This document shows, one piece after another, positions 1-9,860 of a DNA stretch of 64,000 nt. A program made the translations under genes and the position numbers. Every line of letters begins with the position of its first letter. Within the stretch, counting starts at the first letter, position 1. Source of the DNA: Paramyrothecium sp. XJ0827 (taxonomy: Eukaryota; Ascomycota; Sordariomycetes; Hypocreales; Stachybotryaceae); contig JAJFPB010000012.1 of the NCBI GenBank assembly GCA_020881915.1, positions 372,001 through 436,000 on the forward strand. The letters are read 5' to 3'. Below the pieces are notes generated by a model, which was given only the letters and a program-made list of their open reading frames with translations, searched no databases and was not told where the DNA came from.

Positions 1-486
1 GAGTGACATGCAGTCTCGCTCGCCAGGATTCCAGTCTTGTGGCACGCTTGACAAGAGGTCTGTTGAGCCATCCGTGACGATTGATGAGGCTTCTGCGGAA
101 ACTGTCGATGGCGTTGGATGAGATAGTTGGATGTCTGCATCTTGTTGCGGCAAGGGGTTTCGATCACTCAGTTGGCTTCCTGTGACATTGTCCTGCTTTT
201 CCTGCTGGTCGACCGGTTTGGGTCGGTAACGCTGAGGCTCTCCGGCTTCGTTTAGTGACCATTTCCGAGGTCGTCCGGGCAAGCCTTTGTCCTGAAACTT
301 GCAGACAATTCCGAGATGCACGCACCGCGCGCATCCAGAGTCTTGGCCTGAGCACTTCAGCTTTCGTGCTCCTGCGTAAATGAGAAGCAAGCATCAATCA
401 GCAATCAGGCCGCAATTGGTGGAGCGAGGGGGTTGGAACTTACGACACGCCTCGCACGATTTTCTCTTCTGACGTACAGGGCACAT
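1..486 (-). CDS. Zn2Cys6 zinc-cluster transcription factor, N-terminal part (runs off left edge)
   Basis: This is the 5' end of a fungal binuclear zinc-cluster regulator, a nuclear DNA-binding protein. Exon 1 is 486..444, a 72-nt intron follows (443..372, donor GTAAGT, acceptor CGCAG), and exon 2 runs from 371 to base 1 without a stop. Splicing rebuilds the zinc cluster: six cysteines spaced C-x2-C-x6-C-x6-C-x2-C-x6-C, with the basic run RARKLK between the second and third. The intron sits inside the cluster, a common place in this family. A linker rich in Arg/Lys and Gln follows (GLPGRPRKW is visible). The start is the first ATG after in-frame stops at about 525-528. The middle-homology region would lie outside the window. 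It is divergent from the rhodanese gene with 638 bp between the starts. The target genes are unknown. Confidence 0.88.
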
Positions 487-1124
487 TGCTTCTTCGATGA
501 TCCCGCGATCTCGGCCTGTTCGCTATCATGCGGCTTTACCTACCACGCCGTACGGGATTCCCTAAAACACTCCGCCGGAGATACAGCGACATATGACGAC
601 TGTGGGCGGGGCGATGGCGTTATGTGGACTCCATCAGTTACCATCTTGAGCAAGCTGATTTGTGTCAAAGCATGCAGTGTCCGCTTATTTCCAGATATCC
701 CCAGATAAAATATACATTGTACGTTTGAGTATCCATCAAGTAGATGGTAAATTGGCTTAGTATTCATCACATCTCGTCTACTTTATTCAAGGGTCATCTG
801 CATCGGGTTCCTGGACACCTTGTCACCCATGGTAGGCTTCGTAAATACAGGCCTCGTTTTAGTGACGTAGGCCCTGGTAAGTAGGGCAAGGCCACCAGAA
901 CTGTGAGAATTGCGGCGTTCCATAATTGATATCGCGGATGGTTTCTCTTAATGGTCCGAGTACATGCTGCCTAGCTGCTTCAGGAAAAGACGAGCTCTGC
1001 TAAAGTCAACAACTCATAAGCTATCATTCAAACGGTGTCCCATTGTAAATTCGACTGAAGTGTTTCGTCTTCTGGCAACACGACCCCGCCCCATTCATTC
1101 TCAACTTCTCCAAACTAGACGATC
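487..1124. promoter_or_regulatory. Shared divergent intergenic region
   Basis: This 638-bp gap separates the starts of the zinc-cluster gene (minus) and the rhodanese gene (plus), so it must carry both promoters. A pyrimidine-rich stretch lies just before the rhodanese ATG. I see no coding sequence and no clear palindromic CGG-type site. Confidence 0.4.
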
Positions 1125-2714
1125 ATGGCCAAGACATTAACCCCGCAGCAGCTCCGGCGTCGCTGGACCGATCGTCAGGAGATCGCATTGCTTGATGTGC
1201 GGGAGGAGGGACCATATTCAAAATCACATCCGTTCTTCGCCCTGTCTGTGCCAGTATCGGAGATTGAAGCGAAGTTGCCAGCCTTGGTTCCACGATTATC
1301 AGCGCCGATTGCGGTTTACGATGATGGAGAAGGCTACGCTGAGCGAGCCGTGGCGCGGATCTCGACATTGGGTTATCGGGATGTGGCCATCCTTGACGGC
1401 GGATTGAAGGGCTACGCACGCGTGGGCGAGGTCTTTCGGGATGTAAACGTGCCCTCGAAAGCGTTCGGCGAACTCGTGGAAGCCATCCGCCACACCCCGT
1501 CTCTGCCCGCGCTCGAGATCAAGCGGGTCATTGAAAACGAAAAGAATGTGGTCGTGCTGGATGCCAGGAGATATGAAGAGTACCATACTATGAGCATCCC
1601 ACGTGGACTGAGCTGCCCTGGCGGTGAGCTTCTGTACAGGCTATTCGAGGTGGCACCCGACCCGAGCACGACCGTAATCGTCCACTGCGCAGGAAGGACT
1701 CGCAGTATCGTTGGTACCCAGTCTCTGGTCAACGTTGGCGTTGAACACAAGGTCTTTGCCCTCGAAAATGGAACTATTGGCTGGACACTCGCCGGTCTTG
1801 ATCTGGACAAGGGCAAAGTTGAACGCGCTGGACCACCATCACCTGAAGCTGTGCAAAGGGCTAGGAACTACGCCAGAAAATGGGCAGAGCATGTCGGCGT
1901 TCCCAGCATCAACGTCGCTCAACTCAAGCAGTTTGCAGAAGAGACGGAGAGCAGAACCCTGTATCTTCTGGATGTCAGGGACCCAAAGGAGTATGCTGAG
2001 GGCCACCCTGATGGCTTCGTCTCGGCACCGGGTGGTCAACTCGTTCAAGCCACCGATGAATGGGTCGGTGTGAGAGGTGCTCGGATTGTGCTATACGATT
2101 CTGACGGGGTGCGAGCTCTGATGACCGCCAGCTGGCTGCTGCAGCTTGGATGGGACGTCCATGTTCTTGAGGAGGGCGCTTCAGTACCAGATAGCCTGCC
2201 GAAAGCTGAGCAAGCTGCTTGGACTGCGCCGACACTTAGTGCTATCACCGTTGAACGTCTGAAGGCGCTGGAAAATGCCGCCATTGTCGACTTGGCTCGC
2301 AGTCCAATCTATCGAAAAGGTCACATTCCCAACGCATGGTTTGCTTCTGGCCCAGAGCTCATCCGCGATCTCAATGCTATACCTGGCAGCGAAGCTATTG
2401 TTTTGACGTCCCCTGACGGCACTATCGCCGCAGCCAATATTGAGTATGCCCGTCAAAATCTCCTTGACTCTTCGCGAGAAGTGTGTTATCTCAACGGCGG
2501 CACAGCGGCTTGGGCAGCAGCTGGTGAAAACCTCGAGACAACAGAACGGTGGCTGTCGGAACCGATTGATGTGTACAAACGACCGTACGAAGGAACCGAG
2601 AACGCCGAGAAAGATATGCAGGGCTATATCGATTGGGAGCATGGACTTGTTGCTCAGGTTGCGAATGATGGCATTGCAAACTTCCGTGTTGTGCGTGGAG
2701 CTCCAAATTCTTGA
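1125..2714 (+). CDS. Four-domain rhodanese-like sulfurtransferase family protein
   Basis: Intronless gene for 529 residues made of four consecutive rhodanese-type modules (about 1-110, 125-240, 255-365, 375-500). Each has the family's LLDVR / VLDAR / YLLDVRDPKEY-type start. Rhodaneses transfer sulfane sulfur through a persulfide on a loop cysteine. Only module 2 has such a loop, HCAGRTRS with Cys188. The matching places in modules 1, 3 and 4 read YDDGEG, YDSDGV and TSPDGT and have no cysteine, so three of four modules are probably structural or substrate-binding. There is no signal peptide or membrane segment, so it is probably cytosolic. Four-module rhodaneses are, from memory, better known in bacteria; together with the lack of introns this raises the possibility of transfer, which is not shown here. 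The start is the first ATG, in a CGATCATGG context. Confidence 0.85.
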   Translation: MAKTLTPQQLRRRWTDRQEIALLDVREEGPYSKSHPFFALSVPVSEIEAKLPALVPRLSAPIAVYDDGEGYAERAVARISTLGYRDVAILDGGLKGYARVGEVFRDVNVPSKAFGELVEAIRHTPSLPALEIKRVIENEKNVVVLDARRYEEYHTMSIPRGLSCPGGELLYRLFEVAPDPSTTVIVHCAGRTRSIVGTQSLVNVGVEHKVFALENGTIGWTLAGLDLDKGKVERAGPPSPEAVQRARNYARKWAEHVGVPSINVAQLKQFAEETESRTLYLLDVRDPKEYAEGHPDGFVSAPGGQLVQATDEWVGVRGARIVLYDSDGVRALMTASWLLQLGWDVHVLEEGASVPDSLPKAEQAAWTAPTLSAITVERLKALENAAIVDLARSPIYRKGHIPNAWFASGPELIRDLNAIPGSEAIVLTSPDGTIAAANIEYARQNLLDSSREVCYLNGGTAAWAAAGENLETTERWLSEPIDVYKRPYEGTENAEKDMQGYIDWEHGLVAQVANDGIANFRVVRGAPNS

Positions 2715-3057
2715 GGCCCGGTGTGTGTAAAGGAGTTCACCACAAGACTTGCGCGCTGGAAACATAGAAACATATCTATCGAAATTGTCGGGCGAGTGAA
2801 GATCTTTTCTGAGTAACGGTAATATGTCGCCAAGCTATCGTACTGGTTGACTGCTCAGCTCTAACTGTGAGAGCTAAGGAAACGTAACTTGGCTATTTTC
2901 AAGTACGAACGGGTGACAAAGGCATTTGTGAGCGCACTCTAGTAAGGCCTGATGTGTCCCAATTTCCCAGTATTTATGTTGTGAATCAACACCTGGGCAC
3001 ATAGGACTCTGATGGTGGTGATTCTAAGGGTGTTAGCTGGTATATCTAGGCTAAGAT
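2715..3057. other. Intergenic, convergent 3' ends
   Basis: The gap lies between the rhodanese stop and the convergent hydrolase stop. It holds only presumed 3' untranslated sequence; I see no gene. Confidence 0.3.
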
Positions 3058-3928
3058 CTATGTACTCAAGAACTTCTCAATAGCGGCAGTAAACTGGTCG
3101 GGATCTTGGAGTGGTGCAAAATGGCTAACACCCGGCAAGATCTGCAACTGGCTCCCTGGGATAGCCACATGCAGCTTCTCCGGAACATCAAGGTTGATCG
3201 CCTCTTCATGCTCCGCACCAACAATGATAACCCTACTTCCGTCAATGGTACCAAGCTGCTCATCCGTAATCTGCGGCAACGTTGCCTCCATGGTGCCAAC
3301 CTTGTTCGCGAAAAGACTGAAGTTGGCATTGGGCTGGAGCTCGGCGTACTCAGTAGCGCAGCGAGTGACAAAGTCGCTGAAGATAGTCGTGTCGGAGAAC
3401 GTGGCGTTCGTCTGCTGTGGGTTGGCAGCACCACCGAAGATGAAGGCCTTGTTGATCGGGGCGGCAGTGACCGGGTTGATGAGAGCTGCCAGAGTCGTCA
3501 TGGCCCCGTCTGACCAACCCACCACGTCGTATTGATTGATGCCAGCGGTGGCGAGCTGGACATGGATGTCATTGGCCATTTGTTCGTATGTGAAGACATC
3601 GCCATCATTGAATGTTGAGCGACCGTGGCCTCGGCGATCAAACAGCAATAACGTAGTGTCCATTAGCAATAAGCCGAGAGATGACGGAACCAAAGTATGC
3701 CGAATAACCTAAGCCGCCGTGATCCATGACGATAGGTACACCTCCCGCAGCCTCATTGTACTTTTGCATCCATAGCTGAACTCCATTGACGGGTGTAGTC
3801 TCCGTGTTGATTGGGGAGGGCAGCTCGGGAGTTGCAGGGAGGGTCAGCCAGACGGGAGTGTTCTGACGAATGGTCAGACCAGCGACGGCACCAACGGTTG
3901 TTAGCGTGATGAGGCTTTTGACTAACAT
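3058..3928 (-). pseudogene. Secreted-type alpha/beta hydrolase with an internal one-base frameshift
   Basis: Two overlapping frames together give a complete alpha/beta hydrolase of about 289 residues. The first frame (from the ATG at 3928) encodes a hydrophobic signal-peptide-like N-terminus, the oxyanion region DHGGLGYSAYF and the strand GHYVIAV, then meets a stop at 3638-3640. The second frame takes over at once with DRRGHGRS, the nucleophile elbow GWSDG and the C-terminal catalytic histidine in GVSHFAP. The two join exactly if one T is removed from the TTT run at 3640-3642, and there is no room for an intron. It may be a true null mutation or a sequencing error; the rest of the frame is intact, which points to a recent event or an error. 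The substrate is unknown; the fold is shared by esterases, lactonases and dienelactone-type hydrolases. Confidence 0.75.
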
Positions 3929-5371
3929 GGCGACAGAGTTGAGATTTACGATCTTACCTGCGATGAGAGGAATAGGGCCACTAGATATAGCTGTGAACGT
4001 TCTGGAATCCCCAGCAGAGTACGAATGCAATATCCACGGGAGCCGGCACCTTCGGAACTGCCGACAAAGTTTTAATATCGCAGGCAATGTGAAGAAAGCG
4101 CTAGTATGATTAAATGAAGCGCCGATGTCCCAGAGACACGCGTTGTCGACAGGGGCATCTGAGCTAATGTGCCTAGACCCTCACTAGCTGTGTCAAACCG
4201 TGGTAAACCTTATTGCTCGCTTCGTGGAATGCGATGCTGGGATGTACTCTGTAGCATGGCGCATGAGGAAGTGCTAAAAGGGCGAGTGCTTTGGCTTTCT
4301 TAGCTTGTCGTGTCTCAATTCGCAGTGCTTTCGCTGGTGGCAGTAACATTGTTGCTCGCCGTTTCCTGCGGTGTCCTGTGCTTCCTTTCATCTGGTCGGT
4401 TTCGCTCTTGTCAAACACATATCCTTTACAACTCCTAAGCTCTCCCATGGATTTTTTCCCTTGTCCAGACGACGGCTAAGGTGACTTTTGTACAACCCGA
4501 AACTTAGCTGGCCAGTCTCAAGCGTCAGAACAGCCTATGCATAACACACAATAAAGCCCAAGCCTAGGTACAGGGAAGAACCGGTCCCTCTTCTTTTTTC
4601 CCTCTCTTAAAGAAACTCATTGAACATGATCTATGATACAACTCGTGATTATCATGATCTGAACCACTTAGACTGCGAACTGGTTTACTGAGTCTAAACT
4701 TGTAGATGTTAAGGCTGGGAAGCAGACCTACGCACGTATAGTATGTAAGAAGGGAAATTGTTGACAATTTCATTCAATCAGGGTTCTTAAACTGGGGTGA
4801 TTTTGACTTCAATTATAGAATGCTTCAACGTCTGAGCAAGTGACCCTGGGATGAGTTGGGCAAACATCTAGCGAGGTGATGAGGATTGCGCTTGAGACTG
4901 ACCCAATGCAATCAACCGTGTTGCTAACCAATTGCCCATATCCACATCCTCTGCATACAAGCCTTTCACATGGAGCACATTTAAAAGCATACCTCGGATA
5001 TGCACAGCCACAAAAGACTGCTGCCTTTCTCTGGAATAGACGCGCTAAGCCCTGTATAGTCCCCAGTGGTATTTTGCGTGCAGGTGTCATTCAAGTTAGC
5101 GCTTGTGATCTGTCAGCCCAGAGCCATCCCCGATGCTCAGAGAGTGGGGCGCTCTACTAGAATCGTAGATATTGCGTATTTTCCCTCCTAACGGTAGATC
5201 CCGCTGTAAGCCACAAGCCTCGTGGGCAACGTCATCGACCTTGTCAATGGAGACGCTCAAGTGATTCAATCTTGGTCATTCGTATTTATCTCGCTTATTC
5301 CACACCATTTCAGCTGCGTCCTCTCCCTTATTTATCCATCGTTCCGCCCTCGCATTCTTCTCAATCTTGCG
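3929..5371. other. Intergenic region, no gene seen
   Basis: These 1.4 kb hold the promoter of the minus-strand hydrolase and of the plus-strand gene at 5372. Reading frames here are short, on both strands, and match no family I know. A Cys-rich frame near 4809-5090 has no signal peptide and was rejected. Confidence 0.3.
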
Positions 5372-5956
5372 ATGCGCTCCACCGTTCCTAAAGCTATGCG
5401 TTGCGTTTGCGCCCCATGTTTGCGCCAGCAAGGACGCTTCCAATCAACAACTGTCCCGTTGCCCCACGCCACCAACGGCGGCACCACGCACATTGCTTCA
5501 GGCGTTGCCGGGGGCGTCGTGACCGGTGCAGTGCTTTGTGGTGTCGACTTCGCGAGCCCTACATCCGGCAGCATGCAGACGGGCGTTGACAAAAGAGCTT
5601 TTGGTGCGGATTCGCATACACACAGCAGTGCGACGCGGCAGGAGCTCGTGAATGAACCCGATCATGCTCTTGACTATATTAGAGAGTTTTGCTACTCTTA
5701 TGTGAGCTGGGTTCCAGGCGGTCATGGATACCTCGACGGCGCATTCAAGGATATTGAACTCCTGAAGCAAAGCCACAAGGACGAGGTCAACCACATTGTC
5801 AAAGATATCTACGAAGAACTCCAGCTGGTCGCCAATGCAGGTTTCAGCTTCAGAAATGTCCGGAAAACATTCGACGTGTTCGCGCGCCTAGGCGAGAAAT
5901 GCAGCGAGTTGGCAGGCAGCGTCCGTCCAAGCCCGCCCCCAGCCACCACGAGGTGA
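5372..5956 (+). CDS. Calcofluor white hypersensitive-type mitochondrial protein, short form
   Basis: The product (194 residues from this ATG) starts with an Arg-rich, acid-free segment ending in RFQST, typical of a mitochondrial presequence. A glycine-rich segment, HIASGVAGGVVTGAV, follows, then SWVPGGHGYLDGAFKDIE and HKDEVNHIVKDIYEEL. That order matches the fungal 'calcofluor white hypersensitive' family, where similar VPGG-YVD-AF-D and HG-EVD-IV elements follow a mitochondrial leader. Family members as I recall them go on for another 150 or more residues of amphipathic helices; here the frame stops soon after ELAGSVRPS. The copy therefore looks C-terminally truncated and its membrane helix is weak. 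The frame is open upstream to 5222, but the presequence argues for the ATG at 5372. It may be a decaying paralogue. Confidence 0.55.
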   Translation: MRSTVPKAMRCVCAPCLRQQGRFQSTTVPLPHATNGGTTHIASGVAGGVVTGAVLCGVDFASPTSGSMQTGVDKRAFGADSHTHSSATRQELVNEPDHALDYIREFCYSYVSWVPGGHGYLDGAFKDIELLKQSHKDEVNHIVKDIYEELQLVANAGFSFRNVRKTFDVFARLGEKCSELAGSVRPSPPPATTR

Positions 5957-7741
5957 AAGAGAAATCCGATTGCAGCGACCACCAAGTGAAATGACTTATG
6001 GGAAATGCAGCTCTAGTGCTGTGGGCAAGCCCGGCTCGCACTAGGGTGTATCTTGGGCAAGCCGCCACATGCTGCTGGCTGCGTAGGCTGCTCGCTGTTG
6101 GTTAATGCCCGAGTCGCAAGTTGCAGCGTCTGTCATGGTCCTGGCGGACTGTCAGAGCGCCATGTTAACCCGAAGTGGCTCTGGCCGGGCTCAGGCGTGC
6201 CGGGGGCTTCCATATTGGCACCCTCGCGATTCGAGCATAACTGCCTCACAGATCCGCCAACACCCGCCTCTACGAACGGACCGGAGCCTTACCTTACCTC
6301 ACGCTTTTTTGCTCAGACAAATGCAGCTCTCATCGCAGTCTGTTAAGTGTCCAGAGTCAGATGCCCAACAACACAGCACAAACTCATGCCAGGTTGAGTC
6401 GCAAATGCAGCATCGTACCCAGCTTGGGGAGCCACCTGGGTCAACATGCAATGCTGGCCCGAAATCAGAATAAATCAAAAGCAAGAGGACTCGCCGTACG
6501 CGGAATGTTAAACGAGCCACCCGAGGTCGCGAATAATGGCAGCAAGTTGCGGTGGAAGTTATCGAGGTTGAGGAAAGGGATTGAGGTGTTAAGATCCATT
6601 GGCTACGGCATGTGACCAGCGTATGGACTGGAATGAGTCTGCGTTGTATTGCAGTTTCACGAAGGCGATTTAGTGGTGGAAATGAAATCAAGTTTGCATC
6701 AACATTATAATGGCATGGGTCGTGATGTTGCATTCCCAAACCCGCACCTGAGGTAGAGAGAGCCCTCTGGCTCGCGCCTTGCTAGAAGGTGACGGACATT
6801 GACAGCCAGCTCCGTGCCAAGCTATAGAGCTCAGCCAGTAACGCTGCCGGTTCACGCACGTATTCTCACAAGGCAGACATGGTGGTCAGGGTGCAGGCGG
6901 AAATTACCGGCGTTTCAAGCCACCTCAATGAGGTGCCACCGATGTGGATGTGTAGATTGCTACAAACTCGCGGTTTGTGAATGCTTGAATCTTCCCTAGG
7001 CTTTCAAATAAGGCTCGAATATCCACTTCCTCGTGATGCGGTTCTTGCTGAAACATGTCTTGATTTCGCGACGAGCAGGCAAAGCTTACAGCCCATGCCT
7101 GTGCCAGAAGCAGGAAGTTTTAAGGTTGTTGTGGTAATTCGACACCGCGGTCGATCGTATCCACGATCCTAATTGTGCTTGCTGCCAAGAAGGCGCATGT
7201 CGGGATTCCGAGTCTCCGAGCTCCTGAAAATGGTGGGTCGAGACCACTGCTTTTGGTTAAGTGGACGGAGTCCATGTACGATGTCCTAGGCCCAGGGCGC
7301 GGCCCTCGACGGGCATCGGCCTTCATGTCAGAGCGAGGATCCAGTCCCTGTCGATCCGCGAGTGCGGGAACCTCGCCAAGTTACCCACCTTCTCGTTTAG
7401 AGGTGACGTACGACGTTGCCCACAGCCTCTCTGCACCGAGGTGTGGTGTCTTATCCAGGGGCACCTCATTCACATGGACGTTCCATTTTGGCTCTACCGT
7501 ATTCCCGCAGGTCTTGGGGTTCCACAAGTGATTTCTCATTCATTCTAGTGTGTTAAGTGTGTCCATTGTCGAAATCTTCTCTTCCAATTAGCAGCACTAG
7601 TGTCCTTGCAGGTGGATGCAAGTCGAATATGGGCCGTCATAAAAGCCAGTCTCCTCCTTGAGCTGGAGTTTGGGGCAGCATCGGATTATTAGATCTGATC
7701 ACAGAAGTGTTTCGTTTCATTAACATTTTCTTCTATACGCG
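5957..7741. other. Intergenic region, no gene seen
   Basis: The stretch of 1.8 kb has only short overlapping frames with unnatural composition. The last 100 bp carry the promoter of the FG-GAP gene (see the TATA-like element). Confidence 0.3.
7638..7646 (+). promoter_or_regulatory. TATA-like element of the FG-GAP gene
   Basis: The sequence CATAAAAGC lies about 100 bp before the ATG at 7742, a usual distance for a fungal TATA box plus 5' leader. It is a weak match taken only from position and sequence. Confidence 0.35.
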
Positions 7742-9130
7742 ATGGTGGTTTCTCTCAGGTGAGTTGTCCCTCCGACGTGGCATAGGAGGGCCAGCCACAG
7801 GAGACATCGGATTGACTGACAGCTTTGCAGGTCGCTCCTTGCCTTTGGCATGGCCATTGGTGCTTCGTCTTTGGCTGATGCCTCGCCCAGTGGTCAGGAA
7901 TCTGTCTTCGGAGCCGACCCCCTCCCAACCAATACCTCGATTCCAGTCCGGTCTTTAGGCGGCCTAAGCATCGCAAAGCCGGGGTTCCTTTCCCTTCTTA
8001 AGCCGCACGCAGGACAAGATGTGCTCTTCATTTCCTCGTTTGCTGCGGTAGGAACCGACCAAATTCACCGAGTCAACGACATCGCTGGATCGGTTTCGGA
8101 TGGACTTTCAAGCGTGACTCCAGTGCGCCTCCCTGGCAACGTCACCTGGCCCAACGACGTGACATTGGCGCCCCGTTCTGTCTTTGGCACTGAGGGCGTT
8201 ATCGTCGGGGGTGGATTCTTGGCTCCCAGCAAGAGCAACGGCGGCCTTTGGTTCTCACCTTCGCTGTGCGATGGTTCCTCGGGCACCATGGTCAAGTTGG
8301 CCGGAACCAAGGAGGGTTGGTTCTACCACAAGGCCGAATTCGCCGACGTAGACCGCAGCGGTAGCCTATCCATCGTGACCTGCCGCGCGCAACTCAGCGG
8401 TCCTCCTGGCACCATGCTGGTCATTCTCCGCCCCCAGGACCGTGCCCAGCCGCTGGGGCCTTGGATTGAGACGGAGATCGGTGCCGGCTGCGATGCCCTG
8501 TTCACTGTCCACGATTTAGACAACGATGGAATCCCCGAGATCCTTTCCACCAGTTTCTTCGCCGGCGAGTTCAACTTGTATCACACGACCGCTTCAGAGG
8601 GTTTTGCCAATCTTGCTAGTGTCAGGAAGGTTCCCCTGGACAAGACCATTGGCGCCCCCTTCGATGTCGAGGTTGTTGACATCAATGGCGATGGCAAGCT
8701 TGACCTCCTTGTTTCCAACCACCAGACACTCGGTGCGGACCCCGTTCCCGCCGTCTACGCTTATGAAATTCCTACAAACATCACCAACGTCAACGGGTAC
8801 AAGCGTCACACTCTTGCAAGCGGTTTCCCCGTCACACAGCCTGGTGCGAATCAGGCCAGCCCTGGATCCCCGAAAGCCTTCTTCCCCGATACTTCTGAGC
8901 AAGGTCGCCCTTACATTGCCCTTGCTGGAGATGGCGCACAGATAGCCTACGTTCTTGTTCCCGGAACTGCTCCCAGGGGCTGGGACTATACCGTCACCAC
9001 GCTCCACAACTGCGGTTGCACCGTTGGTAAGTTGGCCGTTGGCGACGTGGATGGCGATGGAAAGACGGACATATACATTCCTTGTTATGATAACGACCTA
9101 GTTGTCGGCTACACCTTTGCTTCTTCATGA
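7742..9130 (+). CDS. Secreted FG-GAP/VCBS repeat protein
   Basis: Exon 1 is only 17 nt (7742..7758); a 72-nt intron (GTGAGT...TTTGCAG) precedes exon 2 (7831..9130). The product is 438 residues. Splicing creates a classical signal peptide of about 23 residues (MVVSLRSLLAFG... ending SLADA); without the mini-exon the protein would lack a proper leader. The mature part has repeated DxDxDG-type calcium loops: DVDRSGSL, DLDNDGIPEI, DINGDGKLDL, DVDGDGKTDI. These mark FG-GAP/VCBS blades of a beta-propeller. Related propellers occur in secreted carbohydrate-active lyases such as aldos-2-ulose dehydratase, but I cannot assign a reaction. Several NxT sequons fit secretion. It probably acts outside the cell or in the wall. 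Confidence 0.8.
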
Positions 9131-9860
9131 ATGTGTAGCAGCATGGGAGCTAAGGGAGCTACTCGACATCGAGCGGTTGAGCGCCATTACCAGATCGGTG
9201 CTGAACTTGTTTTGTTTGGTGTCAAGAGGTCTTCCGAGGCTGCATGACAAGGGTCTATTTATTCTTCGCTTCTTGTAAATTACCATTGTCCAACCATGGC
9301 TTTAGCGCACATTGTCGCTTGCTTCCCATTACGTTATGCGTAGAGTATAGCTCCGAGACGAAATGTGAAATTTGGAGACAGACGCTCGCAGTGATTTGAG
9401 AACTTTTCATGCCGCTCGGCAAAGTCGGAACGAGCCACTGAGCCCAGAAGGTTGGGTCAAATCCGGCTAGAAGGGTTTTTATCTGCAAATCGAATGCCTG
9501 AAGCTTCTGGCCATAGAACTTCACACTTGATCTACTATAATTACACACGGTCAGGTACTCAGGTCCTTGAGAACACATTAAAAGTACTATTTGTTCTTGG
9601 TGTTCCCAGCAGCTGTGGACAGGTTTGGCTATCCATTAATTGAAACCTCCATCCCTATTAAGAAGAGACCGCCCCACAAACCCACCATGTCCGCCATCTA
9701 AATCGACGGGTACAACGTACTTTAGTTTGCTTCGGTTACTACATGCGCTAGAGAGTCTTGGCGCAGACGATGGTAGCGCCTCAGGCCGCATTTATCGGGC
9801 CAAATTTGAGACATCATCGTCTGCCCTTCTCCCAACCTCTTAGCCAGGCCCACAGCCAAG
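9131..9860. other. Intergenic region, no gene seen
   Basis: 730 bp of 3' untranslated sequence and the P450 promoter. I see no coding frame with family features. Confidence 0.3.

Noticed and set aside
4809..5090. Cys-rich minus-strand frame that could be a small effector
   Set aside because: No signal peptide, no intron signals, and composition typical of a chance frame.
6299..6739. 146-codon minus-strand frame with several Cys and Trp
   Set aside because: No domain or splice support and no start context; probably random.
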